A stretch of 12,468 nucleotides of DNA from Xanthobacteraceae bacterium (GTDB lineage: Bacteria > Pseudomonadota > Alphaproteobacteria > Rhizobiales > Xanthobacteraceae). Location: assembly GCA_030036975.1 (NCBI GenBank), contig JASHSE010000505.1, forward strand, positions 1 through 12,468, written 5' to 3'. Shown piece after piece: positions 1-7,215 of this stretch (the first letter of the stretch is position 1; every line of letters begins with the position of its first letter). Made by a program: the position numbers and the translations under genes. The notes beneath the pieces are model-generated. The model was not told the DNA's origin and did no database searches. It saw only the letters and a program-made list of their open reading frames with translations.

Positions 1-1398
1 GTGACGACCTGGGATTATGCCGACGCCCAGCATTACACCCATGACGAAATCTCGACCGACAAGCGCAATCCGACGGTCAACGCCAACGGCCTGATCTTCG
101 GCTCGCCGGAATATTCGACCGACAATATTCCGATCCTCGATCCGGTGAAGAACACGGCGACCAAATTCCACGCCCCGGTGCGCGACAAGGACATGCCGTA
201 TATGCTCGGCCCGGGCAACGCCGCGGACCTAAAGCCGATGGCGCCCTCGGCGTATTGGGGCACCGAGCAGATCTGGGACACCCATATCAACAATCACAAT
301 TCCATGTTCGACGGCGAAGGCCGCTTGTGGCTCGCCGCGGCGGTGCGCGGCGTCGAGGATCCGGATTTCTGCGGGCCAAATTCCGATTTGCCATCGGCGA
401 AATTGTTCCCGCTCAAGGCCAGCCACCGCGAGTTGGCGATGCTCGATCCGAAGACGATGAAGTACACGTTCATCGATACGTGCTTCGGCACCCACCACCT
501 GCAATTCGGCTTCGACAAGGACAACACGCTGTGGACCTCGAGCGGCGGCGGCGGCGGCGTGGTCGGCTGGCTCGATACCAAAAAATTCCTGGCGACCGGC
601 GATGCCGCCCATTCGCAGGGCTGGACGGCGCTGATCGTCGACACCGCGGGACTCGGCAAGCGCACCGCCGATACGCCCTATACCGAGCCCGGCAAGCCGC
701 TCGAGCCCGGCAAGGACATGCGCATCGGCCAGGTGTTTTATGCGGTGATGCCGAGCCCGGTGGACGGCACGGTGTGGGGCACGCTGCGCGGCAACCCGGG
801 CGCGATCGTGCGGCTTGATCCCGGGCCGAACCCGCCGGCGACCGCGCTTGCTGAAATCTATAAGGTGCCGCTGCCCGGTTTCGGTCCGCGCGGCGGCGAT
901 ATCGACTCCCATGGCGTCGTCTGGGTGTCGCTGGCGAGCGGCCATCTCGGCAGCTTCGACCGCCGCAAATGCAAAGGCCCGCTCAACGGCCCGAAAGCGA
1001 CCGGCGACCAATGTCCGGAAGGCTGGTCGTTCTACAAATATCCGGGCCCGGGCTTCGTCGGCATCGGTGACAACAGCGCCGAGTCGAGCTATTACACCTG
1101 GGTCGACCAGCACAACACGTTCGGGCTCGGCAACGATGTGCCGATTTCCACCGGCAATCTCAACGACGGCCTGATCGCGTTTGCCGGCGGCAAGATGATC
1201 ACCCTCAAGGTGCCGTACCCGACCGGCTTCTATGCCAAAAATCTCGACGGTCGCATCGACGATCCGAGCGCCGGCTGGCAAGGCCGCGGCCTGTGGACCT
1301 CGAGCGGCGACCGCGTGCCCTGGCAGCAGGAAGGCGGCAAAGGCATGACCCCGATGATCGTGCACTTCCAGCTGCGGCCCTCGCCGCTGGCCGATTGA
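1..1398 (+). CDS. Secreted beta-propeller (Vgb/NHL-like) protein, 3' part
   Basis: The frame is open from the first base to the TGA at 1396-1398 (465 codons), so the true start almost certainly lies upstream. Repeated blade-like motifs are visible: D-G-E-G-R-L-W-L-A near residues 104-112, a D-K-D-N-T-L-W-T-S block near 171-179, and G-D-I-D-S-H-G-V-V-W-V-S near 299-310. These resemble virginiamycin B lyase/NHL six-bladed propellers. The C-terminus (G-G-K-G-M-T-P then H-F-Q-L-R-P) matches my memory of alphaproteobacterial proteins annotated as carboxypeptidase-regulatory-like-domain proteins, which are roughly 650-700 residues with a signal peptide and an N-terminal Ig-like domain. Those parts would be outside this window. 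Substrate and role are unknown; an extracytoplasmic location is inferred from the family. A perfect hairpin follows 31 bases after the stop. Confidence 0.72.
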   Translation: MTTWDYADAQHYTHDEISTDKRNPTVNANGLIFGSPEYSTDNIPILDPVKNTATKFHAPVRDKDMPYMLGPGNAADLKPMAPSAYWGTEQIWDTHINNHNSMFDGEGRLWLAAAVRGVEDPDFCGPNSDLPSAKLFPLKASHRELAMLDPKTMKYTFIDTCFGTHHLQFGFDKDNTLWTSSGGGGGVVGWLDTKKFLATGDAAHSQGWTALIVDTAGLGKRTADTPYTEPGKPLEPGKDMRIGQVFYAVMPSPVDGTVWGTLRGNPGAIVRLDPGPNPPATALAEIYKVPLPGFGPRGGDIDSHGVVWVSLASGHLGSFDRRKCKGPLNGPKATGDQCPEGWSFYKYPGPGFVGIGDNSAESSYYTWVDQHNTFGLGNDVPISTGNLNDGLIAFAGGKMITLKVPYPTGFYAKNLDGRIDDPSAGWQGRGLWTSSGDRVPWQQEGGKGMTPMIVHFQLRPSPLAD

Positions 1399-1429
1399 GG
1401 CGTGCTCCGGACAATCAGAATGAGTTATG

Positions 1430-1453
1430 ATGGCCGGGCTTTGTCCCGGCCAT
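1430..1453 (+). terminator. Hairpin after the propeller gene
   Basis: A perfect 9-bp stem (1430-1438 with 1445-1453, atggccggg/cccggccat) with a six-base loop lies 31 bases after the stop at 1398. There is no T-run, so Rho-independent termination is not assured. The same stem with a ctttgt loop is a common intergenic motif in Bradyrhizobium-type genomes, so it may be a repeat that doubles as an mRNA 3' end. Confidence 0.45.
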
Positions 1454-1511
1454 CGGCGTGTTTAATGTCTGCTCTATGCCAATGGCATGTGACGATGGCT
1501 CACACCATTAA

Positions 1512-1663
1512 CCTCATCCTGAGGTGCGAGCGGAGCGAGCCTCGAAGGATGTAGGCCGGGGCGCCGGGGCGCCGGGGCCTGCATCCTTCGAGGCTCGGCG
1601 CGGAGCTTGTCATCGGGCCGGCCGAAGGCCGGACCCGTTGGCGCCGAACACCTCAGGATGAGG
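1512..1663. repeat. Large nested palindromic intergenic repeat
   Basis: The outer arms are a perfect 15-bp inverted repeat (cctcatcctgaggtg at 1512-1526, its complement at 1649-1663). Inside, 1539-1557 pairs with 1576-1594 over 19 positions with one G-U pair. Between them is a GC-rich block with the 9-base unit gcgccgggg twice in tandem (1561-1577). The right side also carries a separate 49-base element (1597-1645) that has no counterpart in the left arm. It fills most of the gap between the propeller gene and pncB. The arms resemble a multicopy palindrome of Bradyrhizobium-type genomes (recollection, not checked). Confidence 0.8.
1597..1645 (+). repeat. 49-bp short element, copy 1
   Basis: Bounded by ggcgc at the left and gcgcc at the right (a 5-bp terminal inverted repeat), with a shared core gagcttgtcatcgggccg and a shared end gacccgttggcgcc. 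The central hairpin here is ggcc-gaa-ggcc. A second copy of identical length is at 8263-8311. It lies inside the right half of the larger palindrome 1512-1663. Confidence 0.75.
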
Positions 1664-1705
1664 ATCACTGTTAGGTGCGTCTGCCAATCAAGTGAAAGCC
1701 CCGCC

Positions 1706-3061
1706 ATGAATTGCGAAAGCCCGCTGCTCACCGACCTTTATCAGCTCAACATGATGCAGGCCTACCTGGATCGTGGCGAGACGCAGACCGCGGTGTTCGA
1801 GTTTTTCGCCCGCACACTGCCGGCGCGGCGCGGATTTTTATTGGCGGCCGGACTCGAACAGGCGCTCGATTACCTGGAGAGCCTGCGCTTCTCCGCGTCC
1901 GACCTCGACTGGCTTAAGAGCACCGGCCGCTTCAAGGCCAACCTGCTCGACTATCTGCGCGGTTTCCGTTTCGACGGTGACGTGCACGCCATGGCGGAGG
2001 GCACCGCCTTCTTCGCCGGCGAGCCGATCCTGCGCGTCACCGCGCCGTTGCCGGCGGGGCAGTTTGTCGAGACCCGGCTCATCAACATCCTGCACTATCA
2101 GTCGCTGATCGCCGCCAAGGCGGCGCGCTGCGTGCTGGCGGCGCCGGGAAAAGTCTTGGTCGATTTCGGTTTCCGCCGCGCCCACGGCGCCGAAGCCGGA
2201 TTATTGGCGGCGCGTGCCAGCTACATCGCCGGCTTTGCCGGCACCGCGACCGTGCTGGCCGGGCAAAAATTCGGCCTGCCGCTTTACGGCACCATGGCGC
2301 ATTCGTTCATCGAATCGTTCGACGACGAGATTTTGGCGTTCGAGAGCTTTGCCCGTTCGCGGCCCGACAATCTGGTGCTGCTGCTCGACACCTACGACAC
2401 CGAGGCGGCGGCGCACAAAGTCGTGGCGCTGGCGCCGAAGCTCAAAGCCGCCGGCATCGCGATCCGCGCGGTGCGGCTCGACAGCGGCGATCTCGTCGCA
2501 CTGGCGAAAAGCGTGCGGAAGATTCTCGACGCCGGCGGCCTCGCCGAGGTGACGATTTTTGCCAGCGGCGGTCTCGACGAGGATGCGCTTGCCGAGTTCG
2601 CGCGACACAACGCACCGATCGACGGCTTCGGCATCGGTACCAGCTTGACCACGTCGGCCGACGTGCCGGCCGTCGATTGCGTCTACAAGCTGCAGGAATA
2701 TGCCGGCCTGGCGCGGCGCAAGCGTTCCGTGCAGAAAGCGACCTGGCCCGGCCGCAAGCAGGTGTGGCGGCGCTATGGCGCCGACGGCCGCATGCGCGGC
2801 GACGTCCTGGCGCGCGAAGGCCACGACAAGGACGGCGAAGCGCTGCTGCATCCCGTCATGCAGAACGGCCAGCGCGTGCGCCCGCCCGAAGCGCTCGACG
2901 CGATCAAGCGCCGCGCCCGCGGCGCGCTCGAGCGCCTGCCCGAACCCTTGCGCCGGCTTCACCCGGACGCGACATATCCGGTCGAGATCGCTCCCGAACT
3001 GGTGGCGCTCGCCGCCGAGGTCGACCGCCGCCAGCAATCGCACGGAGCGTCGGCGGGATAA
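1706..3061 (+). CDS. pncB: Nicotinate phosphoribosyltransferase
   Basis: Converts nicotinate, PRPP and ATP into nicotinate mononucleotide (EC 6.3.4.21), the entry step of the Preiss-Handler NAD salvage route, in the cytoplasm. The product is 451 residues, normal for the family. Visible family motifs are T-D-L-Y-Q-L-N-M near the N-terminus (residues 9-16), F-G-F-R-R-A-H-G at 154-161, G-T-M-A-H-S at 195-200 (H199 is the expected phosphorylated histidine), R-L-D-S-G-D at 257-262, F-A-S-G-G-L near 285-290 and F-G-I-G-T at 308-312. The ATG at 1706 is chosen because the protein begins there like its relatives; the same frame stays open upstream to 1607, but that stretch is repeat DNA. Only a weak purine-rich ribosome site (gaaag) precedes it. 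The TAA ends four bases before the nicotinamidase start, so the two are surely co-transcribed. Confidence 0.95.
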   Translation: MNCESPLLTDLYQLNMMQAYLDRGETQTAVFEFFARTLPARRGFLLAAGLEQALDYLESLRFSASDLDWLKSTGRFKANLLDYLRGFRFDGDVHAMAEGTAFFAGEPILRVTAPLPAGQFVETRLINILHYQSLIAAKAARCVLAAPGKVLVDFGFRRAHGAEAGLLAARASYIAGFAGTATVLAGQKFGLPLYGTMAHSFIESFDDEILAFESFARSRPDNLVLLLDTYDTEAAAHKVVALAPKLKAAGIAIRAVRLDSGDLVALAKSVRKILDAGGLAEVTIFASGGLDEDALAEFARHNAPIDGFGIGTSLTTSADVPAVDCVYKLQEYAGLARRKRSVQKATWPGRKQVWRRYGADGRMRGDVLAREGHDKDGEALLHPVMQNGQRVRPPEALDAIKRRARGALERLPEPLRRLHPDATYPVEIAPELVALAAEVDRRQQSHGASAG

Positions 3062-3065
3062 ACGC

Positions 3066-3704
3066 ATGAACGAAGACGCGCGGTTCGGCGACGACGGCGT
3101 GCTCATCATCGTCGACGTGCAGAACGATTTTTGTCTCGGCGGAGCGCTGGAGGTACCGCAGGGCGACGAGATCATTCCGATCGTCAACGGGCTTGCAGCG
3201 CGGTTCCGCAACGTGGTGCTGACCCAGGACTGGCATCCCCACGGCCATTCGTCGTTCGCGTCGTCGCACCCGGAAAGAAAACCGTTCGACACGATTACGG
3301 CGCCGTACGGGCCGCAGGTGCTGTGGCCCGATCACTGCGTGCAGGACACGCCAGGCGCCGCGTTTCATCCGGCGCTGCGCGCGCCGCACGCCGCGCTCGT
3401 GCTGCGCAAAGGCTTTCGCCCGACAATCGATTCCTACTCGGCATTCTACGAAAATGACCGCAAGACGCCGACCGGGCTCACCGGTTACTTGCGCGAGCGC
3501 GGACTGATCCGGTTGTTCCTGGCCGGCCTCGCCTTCGACTTTTGCGTCCGCTATTCGGCGGAGGATGCCCGCCGCGAGGGCTTTGATGCCTTCGTGATCG
3601 AAGATGCCTGCCGTGGCATCGACATCGCGGACTCTGTTGCCGCAACGCGTAAAAGCCTCGCCACGATTGGCGTGCCGTGCGTCAACACGCACGAATTTGC
3701 ATGA
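3066..3704 (+). CDS. pncA: Nicotinamidase/pyrazinamidase
   Basis: Hydrolyses nicotinamide to nicotinate and ammonia, supplying the substrate of the enzyme encoded just upstream. It is 212 residues, typical for PncA of the isochorismatase-like fold. The catalytic triad is visible: D17 (I-V-D-V-Q-N-D-F), K115 (L-R-K-G-F) and the nucleophile C160 (F-D-F-C-V). Metal ligands D55, H57 and H61 sit in D-W-H-P-H-G-H, and H90 lies in P-D-H-C-V. The start ATG at 3066 is four bases after the pncB stop, with the purine stretch gcggga shortly before. The frame remains open far upstream inside pncB in another reading frame, which is a shadow. Product order (PncB then PncA) completes nicotinamide to NaMN. 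Nearly certain. Confidence 0.95.
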   Translation: MNEDARFGDDGVLIIVDVQNDFCLGGALEVPQGDEIIPIVNGLAARFRNVVLTQDWHPHGHSSFASSHPERKPFDTITAPYGPQVLWPDHCVQDTPGAAFHPALRAPHAALVLRKGFRPTIDSYSAFYENDRKTPTGLTGYLRERGLIRLFLAGLAFDFCVRYSAEDARREGFDAFVIEDACRGIDIADSVAATRKSLATIGVPCVNTHEFA

Positions 3705-3758
3705 TTTTGCAACAACTTGACCTTGCCTGACTCCGCGTGCGGCAACACAGCGCAGTTG

Positions 3759-3771
3759 TGTGCAATGCACA
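3759..3771. promoter_or_regulatory. 13-bp perfect palindrome upstream of the zinc-ribbon gene
   Basis: The sequence tgtgcaatgcaca is palindromic around its central base. It lies 69-81 bases before the ATG at 3840, next to a ttgact hexamer (3779-3784) that could be a -35 element, although no good -10 follows. This is where an operator would sit. TGC-rich palindromes are bound by PhaR-type regulators in alphaproteobacteria, but assigning it to that family is only a guess. Confidence 0.3.
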
Positions 3772-3839
3772 AAATCCCTTGACTCGGCGTTGAATCCTGC
3801 GGAAGGTCATGGAACCTTTAAATTGGACTAAACTCATTC

Positions 3840-4058
3840 ATGCGCCAACCTGCGGCCGCCGCCCCGAATTCGGGCCTGCCATCGCTGATGATGCCCTGCC
3901 CGGGTTGCGCCGGCCGCATGGTCTATCAGGGCCGCCGCATCGTCGCCGCCGACCTCGAAGACACCGTCTATGCTTGCCGCAACTGCGGCGCCGAACTTGT
4001 TCGCACCTGCGTGCGGAGCGCGAAATCGGGAAAGACCAAGCCGGCTGCAGCCGCCTGA
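3840..4058 (+). CDS. Small zinc-ribbon protein
   Basis: A 72-residue protein with two C-x-x-C knuckles, C-P-G-C near residue 20 and C-R-N-C near residue 46, separated by about 22 residues. That is the usual layout of a single zinc ribbon. The C-terminal tail is basic and alanine-rich. No DNA-binding or enzymatic domain can be added with confidence; such small ribbons in Bradyrhizobium-type genomes are normally left hypothetical. The ATG at 3840 lacks a strong ribosome site. An in-frame ATG pair about 17 codons later, just before the first knuckle, is a possible alternative. It ends 15 bases before a palindromic repeat shared with the convergent hydrolase gene. Confidence 0.6.
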   Translation: MRQPAAAAPNSGLPSLMMPCPGCAGRMVYQGRRIVAADLEDTVYACRNCGAELVRTCVRSAKSGKTKPAAAA

Positions 4059-4072
4059 TCCGTTTCACTTTC

Positions 4073-4161
4073 CGCTCGTTCCCGCGAAAGCGGGGACCCA
4101 GTCCTTTTATCCTCTGGCTTCCGTTTTAGCCTCTGGATTCCCGCTTGCGCGGGAATGAGCG
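4073..4161. repeat. Palindromic repeat between convergent genes
   Basis: Outer arms cgctcgttccc (4073-4083) and gggaatgagcg (4151-4161) match at 10 of 11 positions. Two smaller hairpins lie at the ends: cccgc-gaaa-gcggg (4081-4094) and attcccgc-ttgc-gcgggaat (4137-4156). A T-rich patch sits between. Its place between the ends of the zinc-ribbon gene (+) and the hydrolase gene (-) suits a two-way terminator. It belongs to a frequent repeat type of alphaproteobacterial genomes (recollection). Confidence 0.7.
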
Positions 4162-4173
4162 GGACGTGCGGTC

Positions 4174-5097
4174 CTACGCCACCATCTGTCCCATTTGCAG
4201 CCCCATTTGCCCGAGCACCGCGCGACCGAGCAGTCCGAACGGGTTGGCGAGCGTCTCCAGCATCTCGAAGTGATTGTAACCCTCGCCGACGAGAAGTTCG
4301 ACCGGCTTGCCTGCCGCCTTCACGGCGGCCGCAAAGTCGCGGCTCTGCCGCTGAAACTCCGGCGTCTCATAGGTGCCGTGGCTGAGCACGAGCGGCGTAT
4401 GCAAGCGGTCGAGATGCCGGATGGCGGAGAGTTCCTGCTCCATCGCATCGGTGAACGTGACGTATTTGGAGCGCTTCGACAGCCGCACCGGTTTGAGATC
4501 GTACATGCCGCTCGACAACGTCGCACCTTTGAGAATGTCGCGCGGCAGGCCGTCCGCGGCCCAATCGTGGGTGACGGCGCAGCCGGACAGGTGCGAGCCC
4601 GAAGAATGCGAGATCAGGTGCAGCCGGCCGCGGTCGCCGCCGAATTTTTCGGCGTTGCGATAGACCCAGCCGACGGCGCGGCACACCTGCTCGACCATCG
4701 GGAACAGGCTGCCGCCAGCGCTATCGACGTTGGTAAAGTCGAGCACCACGAAATGCGCGCCGACGTGCACGAACGGTTCGGCAAGATACGTGAATTCAGA
4801 CGCCGCGCCGTTGCGCCAGGCGCCGCCATGCACGAAAATTCCGACCGGCGCGTTCGCCTTATTGGTGCGATAAACGTCCAAGCCTTCGATCAGCGTCGGC
4901 CCATAAGCGTGGCGTTCCGGCTTGCCGATGCGCCTGAGCGCCGCGGCGCTGTTCGCCAGCCGCCGCTTGCCGAGTTGCTCGCGGTTCGGCGCATAGACGA
5001 TCTGGTCATAGGCGTCGTCGAGTTCCTGCTGGTCCATGCCGAGCCAGACGATCGGGCCTTTGGCTCTCGCGGCGGCAGTCGCAGTCATCGTGTTCAT
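4174..5097 (-). CDS. Alpha/beta hydrolase, kynurenine-formamidase-like
   Basis: A 307-residue cytoplasmic hydrolase. H-G-G-A-W (residues 90-94) is the oxyanion-hole motif. The nucleophile elbow reads S-H-S-S-G-S-H-L (163-170), aligning with G-H-S-A-G-A-H-L of arylformamidases and making S165 the nucleophile. H276 in Y-N-H-F is the expected catalytic base. The acid position falls at E244 (T-Y-E-T-P-E-F-Q-R-Q-S), where many relatives have Asp. The L-S-S-G-M-Y-D-L block near 194-201 also fits that family. The ATG at 5097 is chosen because gagg lies about 11 bases upstream. The frame continues 29 codons further up, but that part is not hydrolase-like. The substrate is unproven: no other tryptophan-catabolism gene is present, so a different ester or amide is equally possible. 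Confidence 0.8.
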   Translation of the reverse strand: MNTMTATAAARAKGPIVWLGMDQQELDDAYDQIVYAPNREQLGKRRLANSAAALRRIGKPERHAYGPTLIEGLDVYRTNKANAPVGIFVHGGAWRNGAASEFTYLAEPFVHVGAHFVVLDFTNVDSAGGSLFPMVEQVCRAVGWVYRNAEKFGGDRGRLHLISHSSGSHLSGCAVTHDWAADGLPRDILKGATLSSGMYDLKPVRLSKRSKYVTFTDAMEQELSAIRHLDRLHTPLVLSHGTYETPEFQRQSRDFAAAVKAAGKPVELLVGEGYNHFEMLETLANPFGLLGRAVLGQMGLQMGQMVA

Positions 5098-5195
5098 TGT
5101 TATTTGAACCTCAACGTTGTCATGCTCCGCGAATGTGGAGCGGCAGGTATTCTGCATATTAGAGCATGATGATTTTTGGCTCAATAAACGCGATT

Positions 5196-5232
5196 CGTCA
5201 TGGCGAGCGTAGGCGGGTCGCTCGCAATGACG
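5196..5232. repeat. Hairpin repeat between the fumarase and hydrolase genes
   Basis: cgtcatggcgagcg (5196-5209) pairs with cgctcgcaatgacg (5219-5232) over 14 positions with one mismatch and a nine-base loop. It lies 34 bases beyond the fumarase stop and about 100 bases before the hydrolase start on the same strand, so it may end the fumarase message. There is no clear T-run. Confidence 0.6.
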
Positions 5233-5265
5233 ATCGAGTGTACCGACCTAAGATCACCACACGCG

Positions 5266-6924
5266 CTATCCGAGATTCAGTTCCTTGAAAAAATCGTTGC
5301 CCTTGTCGTCGATGACGATGAAGGCCGGGAAATCGACCACCTCGATGCGCCAGATCGCCTCCATGCCGAGCTCCGGATATTCGAGGCACTCGACCTTCTT
5401 GATGCAATGCTCGGCGAGATTGGCGGCGGCGCCGCCGATCGAGGCGAGATAGAAGCCGCCGTGTTTCCGGCACGCCTCGCGCACCGCCGGCGAGCGGTTG
5501 CCCTTGGCGAGCATCACCATGGAGCCGCCACTGGCCTGAAAATCGGCGACGAACGAATCCATGCGGCCGGCCGTGGTCGGCCCGAACGCGCCCGCGGCGT
5601 AGCCCTCCGGCGTCTTCGCCGGGCCGGCGTAATAGACCGGATGGTTCTTGAAATAATCCGGCAAGCCCTCGCCGCGCTCGAGCCGCTCGCGCAGCTTGGC
5701 GTGGGCGAGGTCGCGTGCCACGATCATCGGGCCGGTCAGCGACAGCCGGGTCTTGATTGGATGCCTGGTGAGCTGCGCCAGAATCTCCGGCATCGGCTTG
5801 TTGAGGTCGATCTTCACCACCTCGCCGCCGAGTTTTGCGGCGTCGACTTCCGGCAGATATTTGGCCGGATTGCGCTCCAGCTCTTCCAAAAAAACGCCGT
5901 CGCGCGTGATCTTGCCGAGCGCCTGGCGGTCGGCCGAGCACGACACGCCGAGCCCGATCGGCAGCGAGGCGCCGTGGCGCGGCAGCCGGATCACGCGCAC
6001 GTCGTGGCAGAAATATTTGCCGCCGAACTGCGCACCGACGCCGAGCGATTGCGTCATTCTCTGGATTTCCGCTTCCATGGCGCGGTCGCGGAAGGCGTGG
6101 CCGTCCTCGGAGCCGCGCTCCGGCAGCGCGTCGTAATATTTGCAGGAGGCGAGCTTCACCGTCTTCATGGTCAGCTCGGCCGAGGTGCCGCCGATGACGA
6201 TGGCGAGATGGTAGGGCGGGCACGCCGCGGTGCCGAGGGTGAGCACCTTCTCCCTGAGAAACGCCGAAAGGCGGTCGCGGGTGAGGATCGACGGCGTCGC
6301 CTGGAACAGAAACGATTTGTTGGCCGAGCCGCCGCCTTTGGCGATGAACAGAAACTTGTAGGCGTCCTCGGCATCGCCGGCGCCTGCGCAAAAAATCTCG
6401 ACCTGCGCCGGCATGTTGGAGCGCGTGTTCTTCTCCTCGAACATGGACAGCGGCGCAAGCTGCGAATAGCGCAGATTGCGCGTCAGATAGGCATCGCGCG
6501 CGCCTTCGGCGAGCGCCGCCTCGTCGTCGCCGGCGGTCCAGATGAGCCGGCCCTTCTTGCCCATGATGATCGCGGTGCCGGTGTCCTGGCACATCGGCAG
6601 CACGCCGCCCGCCGCGATATTGGCGTTCTTGAGAAAATCGTAGGCGACGAACTTGTCGTTATCCGACGCTTCCGGATCTTCGACGATGGCCTTGAGGCTT
6701 TTGAGATGCGCAGGACGGAGCAGATGATTGATGTCGGTGAACGCCGCCTCGGCCAGCGCCCGCAACGCCTCGCGGGGGACGACCACGACGTCCTCGCCCA
6801 GCACGCGCTCCGTGCGCAGCCCCTCGGCCGCGATCCTGCGGTACGGCGCCTCGTCCTTGCCGACCGGGAAGAGAGGGGTGTGCTTGTAGGGGAGAGTCGG
6901 GTGGGTGGTCAGGGAGGTGTTCAT
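5266..6924 (-). CDS. fumA: Class I fumarate hydratase ([4Fe-4S])
   Basis: Reversible hydration of fumarate to L-malate in the TCA cycle by the oxygen-sensitive iron-sulfur fumarase. At 552 residues it matches the fused class I enzymes (E. coli FumA is about 548). The three expected cluster cysteines are seen in P-M-C-Q-D-T-G (C112), A-A-C-P-P-Y-H (C235) and V-S-C-S-A-D-R (C329). The C-terminal half carries G-P-T-T-A-G-R-M-D and G-G-A-A-A-N-L typical of the beta domain. The ATG at 6924 is chosen because aaggg lies six bases before it; a GTG at 6942 in frame has no ribosome site. The gene is followed on the same strand by the hydrolase after a 168-base gap with a hairpin, so they may be separate units. 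The upstream region holds remnant toxin-antitoxin DNA, not an obvious promoter. Confidence 0.95.
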   Translation of the reverse strand: MNTSLTTHPTLPYKHTPLFPVGKDEAPYRRIAAEGLRTERVLGEDVVVVPREALRALAEAAFTDINHLLRPAHLKSLKAIVEDPEASDNDKFVAYDFLKNANIAAGGVLPMCQDTGTAIIMGKKGRLIWTAGDDEAALAEGARDAYLTRNLRYSQLAPLSMFEEKNTRSNMPAQVEIFCAGAGDAEDAYKFLFIAKGGGSANKSFLFQATPSILTRDRLSAFLREKVLTLGTAACPPYHLAIVIGGTSAELTMKTVKLASCKYYDALPERGSEDGHAFRDRAMEAEIQRMTQSLGVGAQFGGKYFCHDVRVIRLPRHGASLPIGLGVSCSADRQALGKITRDGVFLEELERNPAKYLPEVDAAKLGGEVVKIDLNKPMPEILAQLTRHPIKTRLSLTGPMIVARDLAHAKLRERLERGEGLPDYFKNHPVYYAGPAKTPEGYAAGAFGPTTAGRMDSFVADFQASGGSMVMLAKGNRSPAVREACRKHGGFYLASIGGAAANLAEHCIKKVECLEYPELGMEAIWRIEVVDFPAFIVIDDKGNDFFKELNLG

Positions 6925-6975
6925 GGCATACCCTTGGTCCACTTATCTCTCCGGTTGGGATGATGAAAGTGCGAA

Positions 6976-7074
6976 TCACACGTTCGGTGCATTAATAGCG
7001 GCGAATAGTCTCCGGCCGAGATCGGCGAACACGTTGCCGCTACCCTTCGTCGCCCGTATCCTTGTCTTGCGCAT
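6976..7074 (-). pseudogene. Remnant of an XRE-family (HigA-like) antitoxin
   Basis: A 32-codon open frame beginning ATG at 7074 and ending TGA at 6976. After a basic start it reads G-S-G-N-V-F-A-D-L-G at residues 11-20. That is the N-terminal signature of short XRE-type antitoxins of type II toxin-antitoxin pairs, which normally run about 90-100 residues with a helix-turn-helix. Here the homology stops right after A-D-L-G and the frame ends 12 codons later. No helix-turn-helix follows in any frame before the fumarase gene. Upstream, where a RelE/HigB-type toxin would lie, there is only a palindromic repeat. The match is from recognised motif memory, not a search. Confidence 0.5.
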
Positions 7075-7096
7075 GTCAGTTCAGCCTCTCTGCGTC

Positions 7097-7206
7097 ATAC
7101 GCGGGCTTGACCCGCGTATCCATGCTGAATGGCCGCCTGGCAGAGCGGGACCGGATGTTTGTCCAAGCTCAATATCAGCATGGATTGCCGGATCAAGTCC
7201 GGCAAT
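7097..7206. repeat. Three-hairpin palindromic repeat
   Basis: Outer arms atccatgctga (7118-7128) and tcagcatggat (7175-7185) are perfect complements over 11 bp. On each flank sits an independent 9-bp hairpin: atacgcggg-cttga-cccgcgtat (7097-7119) and attgccgga-tcaag-tccggcaat (7184-7206). Together they can fold as a cruciform. It lies between the XRE antitoxin remnant and the 3' end of the broken hicA, ten bases past its stop. This pattern is common between genes in Bradyrhizobium relatives. Confidence 0.75.
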
Positions 7207-7215
7207 GACGGAGAA

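Noticed and set aside
229..1365. Long open frame on the minus strand opposite the propeller gene
   Set aside because: It is the high-GC antisense shadow of the plus-strand gene; the translation is Arg/Ala/His-rich with no recognisable motif, while the plus strand shows propeller motifs.
1555..1579. Short tandem gcgccgggg units as a possible CRISPR or minisatellite
   Set aside because: Only two copies, no spacers; simply GC-rich loop sequence of the palindrome.
2201..3292. Minus-strand open frame across pncB and pncA
   Set aside because: It spans two genes that are clearly coding on the other strand with all catalytic residues in place.
4195..5169. Plus-strand open frame opposite the hydrolase
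   Set aside because: Shadow frame; the minus strand carries the hydrolase motifs and a ribosome site.
5200..6963. 587-codon plus-strand open frame opposite fumarase
   Set aside because: It is longer than the fumarase frame, but the minus strand shows all three cluster cysteines and full family length; the plus translation has no domain.
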